In this document: piece by piece, positions 1-7,503 of the stretch
Numbering within the stretch: position 1 is the first letter of the stretch
How the letters are laid out: every line of letters begins with the position of its first letter
Source: Roseovarius sp. UBA6167
GTDB lineage: Bacteria; Pseudomonadota; Alphaproteobacteria; Rhodobacterales; Rhodobacteraceae
Reading direction: 5' to 3'
Length of the DNA stretch: 20,673 nucleotides
NCBI GenBank assembly: GCA_002428225.1
Contig: DIUD01000004.1
Coordinates: 1-20,673 of the forward strand
Made by a program: the position numbers and the translations under genes
Notes under the pieces: generated by a model
What the model was told of the DNA's origin: nothing
Seen by the model: only the letters and a program-made list of their open reading frames with translations
Database searches by the model: none

Positions 1-2
1 AC

Positions 3-620
3 ATAATCCTGAGCGCCGACAGCATCACGCACGGCTCTGCCGGCATAGCGACCCCCAGGCCCGCGATCTTCGGGCTGGAACTGGCGACAGACAAATCGTT
101 CTACTATCTGATCCTGGCGATCTTGACGCTGGCCGTTCTGGGTTCCGCCAACATCAAACGCAGTCGCATCGGCCGCGCGTTTCTGGCGATCCGCGAACAG
201 GATATCGCCGCCCGTGCGATGGGTGTCCCGGTGGCACGTTACAAGCTTTATGCCTTTGTCGTCAGCTCGTTTTATGGACGCGTTGCGGGCGCGCTGATGG
301 CCTATCATATCCGTTTTGTAAACGTCGACAGCTTTAGCCTGATCCTCTCGATCGAGGCTGTTTCCATGATCATCGTTGGCGGTCTCGGATCCACTGCCGG
401 GGGTGTCATTGGTGTGGTCTTCGTGCTGGGGCTGGCCGAGGTCTTGAACTATGTGATCAATTTGACGGGCGGGTCGCTGGGATCACTGTCGGCGTTGGAA
501 CTGAAAGGGTTCATTTACGGTCTGACCATCGTGCTTTTCCTGCGGTTCGAGCCGGACGGGCTGATGGGGATCTATCGCGAATACAAGAACCGATGGATCA
601 ACTGGCCATTCAGATACTGA
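3..620 (+). CDS. Branched-chain amino acid-type ABC transporter permease, LivM family (5' truncated)
   Basis: Inner-membrane permease of a branched-chain-amino-acid-type (HAAT) ABC importer. The frame is open from base 3 and the gene begins left of the window; about 205 C-terminal residues are visible. The first visible residues (ILSADSITHGSAGI) match the LivM region before a conserved Phe-Gly, followed by hydrophobic segments. The cytoplasmic loop that contacts the ATPase is present (RIGRAFLAIREQDIAARAMG), as is the conserved glycine-rich stretch IVGGLGSTAGGVIG. The periplasmic binding protein gene follows 45 bases later, so both probably belong to one liv-type operon whose livH, livG and livF would lie upstream. 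The substrate is not determined; members of this family carry amino acids, amides, urea or aromatic and short-chain acids. G+C is visibly lower here than in the rest of the window. Confidence 0.9.
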   Translation: MILSADSITHGSAGIATPRPAIFGLELATDKSFYYLILAILTLAVLGSANIKRSRIGRAFLAIREQDIAARAMGVPVARYKLYAFVVSSFYGRVAGALMAYHIRFVNVDSFSLILSIEAVSMIIVGGLGSTAGGVIGVVFVLGLAEVLNYVINLTGGSLGSLSALELKGFIYGLTIVLFLRFEPDGLMGIYREYKNRWINWPFRY

Positions 621-665
621 TACGGACGGTCCAGAAGGATGGGCCATAAAAAGGGGGAAGAAACA

Positions 666-1856
666 ATGAACTGGTTTTCGAGAGGGACGCTGTCCGCCGC
701 TCTTCTGGCGATTGGAGCGGCCGGTGCAATGGCGGAAGTCGGCGTTACCGACGACAAGATCATTCTGGGCGCCGTGGACCCGTTGACCGGCCCGCCCAGC
801 CTTCTGGGCAAGGCGCATGCACTTGCGCTGAAAGTCTGGCAAGAAGATGTGAACGCCCGTGGCGGCATCAACGGCCGCAAGGTGGAGATTGTGTTCGAAG
901 ATGACGGATACGTTCCGGCGCGCACGCTTCAGGCGCTGAAGAAAATGGTTGAGGTCGATAAAATCTTCGGGCTGATCGGTACCTCGGGCAGTTCGCAACT
1001 GGCAGCCATGATGCCCCTGATCAACGAACTCGGCATCCCGACACTCAACAACATGGCGGTGAATTCGCACCATTTCGATCCGCCGTTGAATCCGCTGTTC
1101 GTGGTCGGACCGACCTATTGCCAGGAAATTGGCGCCGGGATGACGTATCTCGTCGAGGAACTCGGCTTGAAAGACGGAAAATACGCGATCGTCTTTCAGG
1201 ACGACGAGTTCGGCGATGATGTCCGCTGTGGCTATCTCGCGGGCATCGAAAAATACGGTCTGAACAACGTGTTGGAGATTAGATTCAAGCGCGGCCAAAA
1301 GGATTTCTCGGCCGAAATGCTGCGGGCACGCGCCGCAGGCGTAAACGTGCTGGTTTCCGGCGGCGTCGTGGCCGAACACTCGACCCTGTTGAAGGAAGCC
1401 GCCAAGAACCGGATGGATATCACGTTCCTCGGCGCCCATTCCGCTCATCTGACCCCGGTTCAGGCGTTGGCCGAAAGTGCAGGCGACGGTTATTATGCGG
1501 CGGATTATGTGCCCCCGCTAACCTCACTTGAGGTTCCTGGTGTGGCGAAATTCATGGGACTGGCCAACACATATCTCAGCGACGCCGAACGGGATTCGCT
1601 GAACCGGTACTCGCTGGCGGGCTATGCCGGGGCCCTGATTTTCGAGCACGCTATGGCCGAGTGCGGCACTGACCTGACCCGGGCCTGCGTCATTGACAAA
1701 CTGGAAGGTCTGGACGGGTTCGAAACCGGTGGCCTGCTGGGGCCGGTCACTTATGGCAAAGGCAACCGTCACGCGCCCACTTCAGTGATCGTTTTGCAAT
1801 CCGACGCCAAGAACAAATCGTTCTCGATCGTGTCCGAGTGGATGGAAGTCGAATGA
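666..1856 (+). CDS. Periplasmic ligand-binding protein of a branched-chain amino acid-type ABC transporter
   Basis: Secreted binding protein of the Peripla_BP_6 (LivJ/LivK-like) family, 396 residues, delivering substrate to the permease encoded just upstream. Residues 1-23 look like a Sec signal peptide: Arg at position 6, a hydrophobic core, and an AMA/E cleavage site. The mature protein begins with the family signature VTDDKIILGAVDPLTGP, followed by the INGRKVEIVFEDDGY segment and a late cysteine motif (CGTDLTRAC) common in the family. I chose ATG 666 rather than the in-frame ATG 639 because it gives a clean signal peptide and follows a purine-rich ribosome site (AGGGGGAAG). A strong hairpin lies 25 bases after the stop. 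The ligand is unknown; the carboxylase genes downstream make a branched or short organic acid plausible, but that is inference. Confidence 0.9.
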   Translation: MNWFSRGTLSAALLAIGAAGAMAEVGVTDDKIILGAVDPLTGPPSLLGKAHALALKVWQEDVNARGGINGRKVEIVFEDDGYVPARTLQALKKMVEVDKIFGLIGTSGSSQLAAMMPLINELGIPTLNNMAVNSHHFDPPLNPLFVVGPTYCQEIGAGMTYLVEELGLKDGKYAIVFQDDEFGDDVRCGYLAGIEKYGLNNVLEIRFKRGQKDFSAEMLRARAAGVNVLVSGGVVAEHSTLLKEAAKNRMDITFLGAHSAHLTPVQALAESAGDGYYAADYVPPLTSLEVPGVAKFMGLANTYLSDAERDSLNRYSLAGYAGALIFEHAMAECGTDLTRACVIDKLEGLDGFETGGLLGPVTYGKGNRHAPTSVIVLQSDAKNKSFSIVSEWMEVE

Positions 1857-1880
1857 CCTGCTGACATTTCCTTGAAAACC

Positions 1881-1906
1881 CTCTCCCTGCGAGCACGCGG
1901 GGAGAG
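1881..1906 (+). repeat. Stem-loop between binding-protein gene and carboxylase genes
   Basis: The left arm CTCTCCCTGCG (1881-1891) pairs with the right arm CGCGGGGAGAG (1896-1906). This is an 11-bp stem with one T-G wobble and an AGCA tetraloop. No T-run follows on the plus strand, so it is not a classical terminator for the upstream genes. The likelier role is an RNA-stabilising or processing hairpin after a highly expressed binding-protein message, or a copy of a small palindromic repeat. The motif resembles CTCTCC...GGAGAG palindromes that I recall as common in alphaproteobacterial intergenic DNA. Confidence 0.6.
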
Positions 1907-1932
1907 ACTCAAAATAAGGACGACAGCTGGAA

Positions 1933-3402
1933 ATGAGCATCAATAAACTCCTTGTCGCCAATCGTGGCGAAATCGCCGCCCGCGTGGTGCGCACAGCCCG
2001 TGCCATCGGTATTAGGACTGCGGTGCTCCGGCATCCCGCAGAGATCGAAGCCCCGGCCCATCTTATTGCCGACGAGGTCGTGATGATCGAGGGGGTGACC
2101 CCGGTCGCTGCCTATCTCGATATTCCGCAGATCGTTGCGGCCGCAAAAAAGATTGGCGCTGATGCGGTGCATCCCGGCTACGGCTTTCTGTCGGAGAATG
2201 CCGGCTTCGTTGCGGCGCTGGAAGAAGCCGGTGTGACATTTGTCGGCCCGACCTCGGAGGTCATCGACCTGATGGGCGACAAGGTCCGCGCGCGCGCCTT
2301 TGTCGAGGCGCGCGGCTTTCCCGTCGCGCCCTCGGCGATCGAGGATGACGACCCCACGACATTCGTCGAACGCGCCCGCACCCTGGGCTATCCGCTTCTC
2401 ATCAAACCCTCGGCGGGCGGCGGCGGTAAGGGGATGCGCATCGTGCGCGAGGACAGCACGTTGAAAGCCGAGATTGAAACCGCCCGCCGCGAAGGCCAGC
2501 GGTACTTCGGCGACGGTCGTCTGTTCGTCGAACGCTTTATCGAGCGCCCGCGCCATATCGAGGTGCAGGTGATGGGCGACGGGCAAGGCAACGTGGTGCA
2601 TTTCTGGGAGCGCGAATGCTCGATCCAGCGCCGCTTCCAGAAGATCATCGAGGAAACGCCCTCGCCCGCGCTCTCGCCCGAACAGCGGCAGGACATCTGC
2701 AAAACCGCCGCCGGGATCGCCCGCGCCGTCAACTATCGCGGTGCCGGAACGGTGGAGTTCATCTATGCGCCCGACGGGGCCTTTTACTTTCTCGAAATGA
2801 ACACCCGGCTTCAGGTCGAACATCCCGTGACCGAGATGGTCACGGGCTTCGATCTGGTCGCCGAACAGTTGCGCATCGCGGCGGGTGAGCCGCTGGGGCT
2901 GCAACAGGACGATATCGGCCAGACCGGCCATTCGATCGAGCTGCGGATCTGCGCCGAGGATGCCGCAGCCGATTTCCGCCCCGCCATCGGCGACATCCTG
3001 CTGCTGGACGAGCCGCAGGGCGAGGGCATCCGGGTGGACAGCGGTATCCTGGACGGCGGCAAGGTCACGGCTGATTTCGACCCGATGCTGTCGAAGCTGA
3101 TCGTGCACGGGGCAGATCGCGCGCAGGCCATCGCCCGCGCGCGCGAGGCGGTGCAGAATTACGTCATCCTCGGGGTGACGACCAACACCGGCTATCTGGA
3201 CGCGATCCTTGCCCATCCCGATTTCGCGTCGGGCGAGGTATCTACCGGGTTCCTGGCCGAACAGGCGGATGTGCTGACCGCGCCGGGCGAGGACGTCTCC
3301 GGCCTGCTGATGGCGGCGGCGGCCTTGTCGGACGAACGCCTGGTGGCCGAGGTCATGCAGATACCGGAAATGCACCGCAGGATGGGCGGGTGGAGAAACT
3401 GA
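1933..3402 (+). CDS. Acyl-CoA carboxylase, biotin carboxylase subunit
   Basis: ATP-dependent biotin carboxylase, 489 residues, which carboxylates the biotin carried by the next gene's product. It has the full biotin carboxylase N-domain (LLVANRGEIAAR at 6-17), an ATP-grasp domain with glycine loop SAGGGGKGM (160-168), and a biotin carboxylase C-domain. Catalytic residues fall at nearly the E. coli AccC numbers: Lys117, Lys158, Cys230 and Lys238 (ECSIQRR..QK), Glu276, Glu288, Arg292 (EMNTRLQVEHPVTE) and Arg338. It lacks the biotin domain normally fused to the C-terminus in methylcrotonyl- and propionyl-CoA carboxylase alpha subunits; that part is the next gene. It ends in MGGWRN and its TGA overlaps the next ATG. 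The carboxyltransferase encoded two genes downstream makes an MCC-like acyl-CoA carboxylase likelier than fatty-acid AccC. Confidence 0.93.
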   Translation: MSINKLLVANRGEIAARVVRTARAIGIRTAVLRHPAEIEAPAHLIADEVVMIEGVTPVAAYLDIPQIVAAAKKIGADAVHPGYGFLSENAGFVAALEEAGVTFVGPTSEVIDLMGDKVRARAFVEARGFPVAPSAIEDDDPTTFVERARTLGYPLLIKPSAGGGGKGMRIVREDSTLKAEIETARREGQRYFGDGRLFVERFIERPRHIEVQVMGDGQGNVVHFWERECSIQRRFQKIIEETPSPALSPEQRQDICKTAAGIARAVNYRGAGTVEFIYAPDGAFYFLEMNTRLQVEHPVTEMVTGFDLVAEQLRIAAGEPLGLQQDDIGQTGHSIELRICAEDAAADFRPAIGDILLLDEPQGEGIRVDSGILDGGKVTADFDPMLSKLIVHGADRAQAIARAREAVQNYVILGVTTNTGYLDAILAHPDFASGEVSTGFLAEQADVLTAPGEDVSGLLMAAAALSDERLVAEVMQIPEMHRRMGGWRN

Positions 3403-3905
3403 TGCGGCGAATATTCACGATCGGCGGCAACGAGGCCGAATGCTGGCTGACCCATGACGGCAGCTGTTTCGTGCTGAACACGCCCGATGGCGCGGTTCCC
3501 TGCCGGTTGGACCCGACCGGGGCGCCGGGGGGCTATCGTCTGCGGGTGCGCGGGCTTGTGCGCGATATCCGGCTGGCCGTCGGGCACGAGGCGACATTCG
3601 TGCACATGAACGGACGGGCTTTCGAGGTCGGGCGCGTCGATCCGGTCGAGCGGCTTGCCGCCAGGGCGGGGGCCGCCGGGGAGGATCGGCTGCTGGCACC
3701 GATGCCGGGGGTTGTCGTTTCGGTGGCGGTCAAGCCCGGAGACGCCGTTACCGAGGGCCAGCCGCTACTGGTCATCGAAAGCATGAAGCTTGAAACCACC
3801 CTGACCGCGCCGCGCGACGGTGTGATTGCCGAAATGCCATTTGCCGTGGGCGACAGTTTCGGGCTCAAGGCCGTCCTTGCCCAACTGGCCCCGCAGGAGG
3901 AGTGA
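3402..3905 (+). CDS. Biotin carboxyl carrier subunit of acyl-CoA carboxylase
   Basis: Small 167-residue protein that carries the covalently attached biotin. Residues 97-163 form a biotinyl/lipoyl domain with the biotinylation motif ESMKLE and the acceptor Lys129. The N-terminal 80 residues (beginning RRIFTIGGNEAECWL) look like the beta-rich BT (BC-CT linking) region that sits between the biotin carboxylase and biotin domains of fused alpha subunits. Start: ATG 3402 overlaps the previous stop (TGATG) and has GGAG about 6 bases upstream. An in-frame GTG at 3390 is possible but lies inside the upstream gene and would use up that ribosome site. Together with the preceding gene the length is about 656 residues, close to a single MCC alpha subunit. 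An acyl-CoA carboxylase function is secure; the substrate is not. Confidence 0.88.
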   Translation: MRRIFTIGGNEAECWLTHDGSCFVLNTPDGAVPCRLDPTGAPGGYRLRVRGLVRDIRLAVGHEATFVHMNGRAFEVGRVDPVERLAARAGAAGEDRLLAPMPGVVVSVAVKPGDAVTEGQPLLVIESMKLETTLTAPRDGVIAEMPFAVGDSFGLKAVLAQLAPQEE

Positions 3906-3907
3906 CA

Positions 3908-5515
3908 ATGCGCCGGATCGAGAGCCATATCGACACCAACGCCGCCGACTACAAGGCCAATTTCGCCGCGATGAGCGAACGCCTGAAGGAGCTTCACGCC
4001 CGCCAGCACGCCGCCCGATTCGAGCGCCCGCAGCGCGACATCGACCGTCTGGCGCGGCAGAACAAGCTGGGCGTGCGCGAGCGGCTGGAACTGCTGCTCG
4101 ATCCCGGCACGCCGTTCCTTGAATTCTCGACGCTGGCCGCCTGCCGCGAATATGACGGCGCCGTGCCCGGTGCCGCGGTGGTGACCGGCATCGGCATCGT
4201 GCAGGGCCGCGAGGTGGCCATCCACGCCAACGATGCCAGCGTCAAGGGCGGGGCCTGGTATCCGCACACGGTGAAAAAGATCGTGCGACTTCTCGATGTG
4301 GCATTGGAAAACCGTTTGCCGGTCGTCCATATCTGCGACAGCGCGGGCGGGTTCCTGCCGCTCCAGCACGGGGTGTTTCCCGACCGCTATCTGGGCGGGC
4401 GGGTGTTTCGCAACCAGGTCAAGCTCAGCCAGGCGAACATCCCGCAGGTCGCCATCGTCGGCGGGCATTGCACCGCGGGCGGGGCCTATGTGCCGACGCT
4501 GAGCGATTACAACATCATCATCGAAGGCACCGGGGCCATCTTCCTGGGCGGCCCGCCGCTGGTCAAGGCGGCCACCGGCGAAGAGGTCGGCGTGCAGGAA
4601 CTGGGCGGCGCGGTGATGCACACATCGGTCTCGGGCACGGGCGATTATCGCGCCGCCACCGAACAGCACGCCTTTGCACTGGCGCGCGAAATCGTCAGCC
4701 AGTGGAAGCGTACGCCGAAAACGATCATCGAGACCGCAGCCCATGAAGAGCCGCATTACGACCCCCGGGAGCTTTACGGGATCATCCCCAGGGACCGAAA
4801 GACCCAGTTCGACATGCGCGAGGTCATCGCCCGGATCGTCGATGGGTCTCGGTTTCACGAATACCAGCCCGATTACGGCACCACGATGGTGTGCGGTTTT
4901 GCCCATATCTGGGGTTACAAGGTGGGGATCCTCGCCAATAACGGGGTGCTGTTCAACGACAGCTCGCTCAAGGCCGCGCATTTCATGCAACTGTGCAACC
5001 AGAACCGGACGCCGCTGGTATTTTTCCAGAACATCACCGGCTACATGGTTGGCCGCGAATACGAGGAACGCGGCATCGCCAAGGACGGCGCCAAGATGCT
5101 GATGGCGCAGGGCGGCTCGGTTGTGCCGAAATTCACCGTGATCGCCAACGCCTCTTATGGCGCGGGCAATTACGGGATGTGCGGGCGGGCCTGGGATGCG
5201 CGAACGCTGTTCATGTGGCCGCAGGCCGAAATCGGCGTCATGGGGGCGGACCAGGCCGCCAATACCATGGCCGATGTCAAGATCCGGCAGCTTGAACGCG
5301 AAGGCAAGCAGCTGAGCGAAGCGGACATCGCCGCGATCCGGGACCCGGTGCTGGAAAAATACCGCCGCGATGTCGAAGCCTATACCTCGACCTCGGAATT
5401 GTGGGATGACGGCATCCTCGACCCGGCGGACACGCGCAACGCGCTCGGCATGTCGATCTCCGCCTCGCTGAACGCGCCGATCGACGCGCCGCATTACGGG
5501 ATTTTCCGGCTGTAA
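3908..5515 (+). CDS. Acyl-CoA carboxylase carboxyltransferase (beta) subunit, methylcrotonyl-CoA carboxylase-like
   Basis: Transfers the carboxyl group from biotin to an acyl-CoA; 535 residues, the normal size for MCC, PCC or GCC beta subunits. The N-terminal crotonase-like half contains the residue run ANDASVKGGAWYPHTVKK (108-124) and the oxyanion-hole stretch GGHCTAGGAYVP (185-196). The FLGGPPLVKAATGEEV block is typical of methylcrotonyl/geranyl-CoA-type enzymes. The C-terminal half has FFQNITGYMVG and ASYGAGNYGMCGRAW. I prefer ATG 3908 over GTG 3902 because AGGAGG (about 3896-3901) is correctly spaced only for 3908. It is probably co-transcribed with the two upstream subunits. Isovaleryl-CoA dehydrogenase, methylglutaconyl-CoA hydratase and HMG-CoA lyase genes are not adjacent, so leucine, isoprenoid or other branched-acid breakdown cannot be separated from this window. 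Confidence 0.92.
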   Translation: MRRIESHIDTNAADYKANFAAMSERLKELHARQHAARFERPQRDIDRLARQNKLGVRERLELLLDPGTPFLEFSTLAACREYDGAVPGAAVVTGIGIVQGREVAIHANDASVKGGAWYPHTVKKIVRLLDVALENRLPVVHICDSAGGFLPLQHGVFPDRYLGGRVFRNQVKLSQANIPQVAIVGGHCTAGGAYVPTLSDYNIIIEGTGAIFLGGPPLVKAATGEEVGVQELGGAVMHTSVSGTGDYRAATEQHAFALAREIVSQWKRTPKTIIETAAHEEPHYDPRELYGIIPRDRKTQFDMREVIARIVDGSRFHEYQPDYGTTMVCGFAHIWGYKVGILANNGVLFNDSSLKAAHFMQLCNQNRTPLVFFQNITGYMVGREYEERGIAKDGAKMLMAQGGSVVPKFTVIANASYGAGNYGMCGRAWDARTLFMWPQAEIGVMGADQAANTMADVKIRQLEREGKQLSEADIAAIRDPVLEKYRRDVEAYTSTSELWDDGILDPADTRNALGMSISASLNAPIDAPHYGIFRL

Positions 5516-5613
5516 CGGATCGAGCGGCCGCATTGTCTTGCGGAGAGACGCCTGTATCGAGGGGCGCGCGATCCCGTGAGTCGGGCCGCAGCCCCCCTTG
5601 AAAGACGTTCGCC

Positions 5614-6465
5614 ATGCCCGAATTGCCAGAGGTCGAAACCGTCCGCCGTGGTCTGGCCCCCGTCATGGAGGGGCAGGTGATCGCGCGCGCGGGCGTGAAC
5701 CGCCCCGATCTGCGCTGGCCCTTCCCGCGGGACATGGCGGCGCGGCTGACGGGTGCGCGGGTGCTGGCGCTGCGGCGGCGCGCGAAATACCTGCTGGCCG
5801 ATCTCGACCGGGGCGAGACGCTGCTTGTCCATCTGGGCATGTCGGGGCGGATGCTGGTTTCGGGTGCGCCTGTCGGGCGGTTCGTGCATGACCATCCCGC
5901 CCCCGAGAAACACGACCATGTGGTCATCGACATGGCGGGCGGCGCGCGGATCACCTTCAACGATCCGCGCCGTTTCGGCGCGATGGACCTGATGGCGACG
6001 GCCGGTGCCGACGCCCATCCGCTATTGGCCAAACTCGGGCCAGAACCGCTTGGCAACGGGTTTCACGAGACCCACCTTGCCAGCGCCCTCGCCGGGCGGC
6101 GCACGCCCGTCAAGGCGGCGCTTCTCGATCAGCGGATCGTGGCGGGCCTGGGCAATATCTATGTCTGCGAGGCGCTCTTTCGCGCGGGCATTTCACCGCG
6201 CCGCCTGGCGGGCACTCTCGTGCCTGCGCGCATCGCGCGGCTGACCGCGGCCATTCGCGCCGTGCTGACCGAGGCCATCGCCGCGGGCGGCTCGTCCTTG
6301 CGCGATTACCGGCAAGCGGATGGCGGGCCGGGCTATTTCCAGCACGCTTTCGACGTCTATGGCCGCGAGGGGGCCCCCTGCCGCAAGCCCGGCTGCGGGG
6401 GCCGGATCGCGCGCATCGTGCAATCCGCGCGCTCCAGTTTCCATTGCCCGCAATGTCAAAGATAG
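5614..6465 (+). CDS. mutM: Formamidopyrimidine-DNA glycosylase (8-oxoguanine repair)
   Basis: Bifunctional base-excision repair enzyme, 283 residues, removing 8-oxoguanine and formamidopyrimidines and nicking the abasic site. It begins MPELPEVETV, so Pro2 becomes the N-terminal catalytic nucleophile and Glu3 the acid. Lys58 sits in the conserved RRRAKYLL loop and LVHLGMSGRM is intact. The helix-two-turn-helix region reads DQRIVAGLGNIYVCEALFRAGI. The C-terminal zinc finger has Cys256, Cys261, Cys278 and Cys281 (C-X4-C...C-X2-C). It starts 98 bases after the carboxylase stop; I see no strong ribosome site, but the N-terminal motif fixes the start. In Rhodobacterales mutM is usually followed by an enoyl-CoA hydratase, as here. 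Confidence 0.97.
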   Translation: MPELPEVETVRRGLAPVMEGQVIARAGVNRPDLRWPFPRDMAARLTGARVLALRRRAKYLLADLDRGETLLVHLGMSGRMLVSGAPVGRFVHDHPAPEKHDHVVIDMAGGARITFNDPRRFGAMDLMATAGADAHPLLAKLGPEPLGNGFHETHLASALAGRRTPVKAALLDQRIVAGLGNIYVCEALFRAGISPRRLAGTLVPARIARLTAAIRAVLTEAIAAGGSSLRDYRQADGGPGYFQHAFDVYGREGAPCRKPGCGGRIARIVQSARSSFHCPQCQR

Positions 6466-6466
6466 G

Positions 6467-6494
6467 TTGAACGACAGCGCCAACATGATATGGA
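6467..6494 (+). promoter_or_regulatory. Weak candidate promoter for the enoyl-CoA hydratase gene
   Basis: A TTGAAC box (6467-6472) directly after the mutM stop is followed, 16 bases on, by TATGGA (6489-6494). The first hexamer is close to a sigma-70 -35 box, but the second matches the -10 consensus poorly. Transcription could equally run through from mutM. Confidence 0.25.
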
Positions 6495-6528
6495 CTCGGG
6501 CCGAGCATAACCAGGGAAGGCTGAAACC

Positions 6529-7305
6529 ATGGCCTATGAGACGATCATCGTCGAAATAGAAGACCACGTTGCCCTCATCAAACTCAATCGCCCCGATGCG
6601 CTCAACGCGCTCAACGCCCAGTTGATGTCGGAACTGTCCGGGGCACTGACCGAGGCGCAGACCAACGACAAGGTGCGCTGCATCGTGCTGACCGGCTCGG
6701 AAAAGGCATTCGCCGCCGGGGCCGACATCAAGATGATGAGCGACAAGAGCTTTGTCGATGTCTTCACCGAAGACCTCTTCACCGCCGACAGCGACGCCAT
6801 CATGCGCTTTCGCAAGCCGATCATCGCCGCCGTTTCGGGCTATGCGCTTGGCGGCGGCTGCGAACTGGCAATGATGTGCGATTTCATCATCTGCTCGGAC
6901 ACCGCGAAGTTCGGCCAGCCGGAAATCAACCTCGGCGTGATCGCGGGGCTTGGCGGCACGCAGCGCCTCACCCGCGCCATCGGCAAGGCCAAGGCCATGG
7001 ACATGAACCTCACCGGGCGTTTCATGGATGCCGAGGAGGCCGAGCGCGCAGGGCTGGTAAGCCGCGTGGTCCCCGCGAAAAAGCTCATGGAAGAGGCAAT
7101 GTCGGCGGCCCAGAAGATCGCCGAGAAGTCGATGATCTCGGTGATGGCCGCCAAGGAGGCGGTGAACCGCTCGTTCGAGACCACGCTGCGCGAGGGGCTT
7201 TTGTTCGAGCGGCGCGTGTTCCACTCGCTTTTCGCCACCGAGGACCAGAAAGAGGGCATGGCCGCCTTCGCCGAAAAGCGCGAGGCGCAGTTCCGCGACA
7301 AGTGA
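6529..7305 (+). CDS. Enoyl-CoA hydratase (crotonase family)
   Basis: Adds water to trans-2-enoyl-CoA thioesters in beta-oxidation or amino acid catabolism; 258 residues, the family's normal length. Both catalytic glutamates are present: Glu112 in YALGGGCELAMMCD and Glu132 in FGQPEINLGVIAGLGGTQRL, with the oxyanion-hole segment KAFAAGADI near residue 60-67. ATG 6529 follows GGGAAGG at a good distance. This is the crotonase that typically sits after mutM in Rhodobacterales, where (from memory) rpsT and dnaA usually follow; here an aldehyde dehydrogenase gene follows instead. Chain-length preference cannot be read from the sequence. Confidence 0.94.
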   Translation: MAYETIIVEIEDHVALIKLNRPDALNALNAQLMSELSGALTEAQTNDKVRCIVLTGSEKAFAAGADIKMMSDKSFVDVFTEDLFTADSDAIMRFRKPIIAAVSGYALGGGCELAMMCDFIICSDTAKFGQPEINLGVIAGLGGTQRLTRAIGKAKAMDMNLTGRFMDAEEAERAGLVSRVVPAKKLMEEAMSAAQKIAEKSMISVMAAKEAVNRSFETTLREGLLFERRVFHSLFATEDQKEGMAAFAEKREAQFRDK

Positions 7306-7313
7306 GCCGCGCA

Positions 7314-7333
7314 CCGGGTATGGTGGCACCCGG
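7314..7333 (+). repeat. Short hairpin after the enoyl-CoA hydratase gene
   Basis: CCGGGT (7314-7319) and ACCCGG (7328-7333) form a perfect 6-bp stem with an 8-base loop just after the stop codon. No T-run follows, so a Rho-independent terminator is doubtful. It could be an mRNA 3'-end structure or chance pairing in GC-rich DNA. Confidence 0.35.
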
Positions 7334-7361
7334 CCCCGCCCGGCCAGACGGTGACAGGTGC

Positions 7362-7428
7362 CGGGAGGGGCTGCATCGGCAACGGGCCTTGTGCCGCGAC
7401 GGGGCCCGCCTTCCGGGGCAGCCTCCCG
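7362..7428 (+). promoter_or_regulatory. Possible nested stem-loop in the leader of the aldehyde dehydrogenase gene
   Basis: An outer stem pairs CGGGAGG plus CTGC (7362-7368, 7371-7374, with a GG bulge) to GCAGCCTCCCG (7418-7428). An inner stem pairs CGGGCC (7383-7388) with GGCCCG (7403-7408). It occupies the 198-base gap between the hydratase stop and the GTG start at 7504. No coding frame here looks real. Regulatory use (leader structure or attenuation) is conjecture, since GC-rich DNA forms such stems easily. Confidence 0.3.
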
Positions 7429-7503
7429 CCCTTGGCGCTGGACAATCCTTGCCCGGGCGGCTCTCACTGCACGAGACCAGAGACACGACCGGAGGACGAC
7501 GCC

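Noticed and set aside
3533..5533. A 666-codon open frame on the minus strand
   Set aside because: It is antisense to the biotin carrier and carboxyltransferase genes and has no recognisable motif.
5516..5613. Gap between the carboxylase operon and mutM, examined for promoter or terminator
   Set aside because: I see only short imperfect inverted pieces (such as CCCG-TGAGT-CGGG) and no T-run or convincing promoter boxes.
7351..7503. Upstream extension of the semialdehyde dehydrogenase frame
   Set aside because: The 51 extra residues are Gly/Pro/Cys-rich with no family similarity, and GTG 7504 has a well-placed GGAGG.
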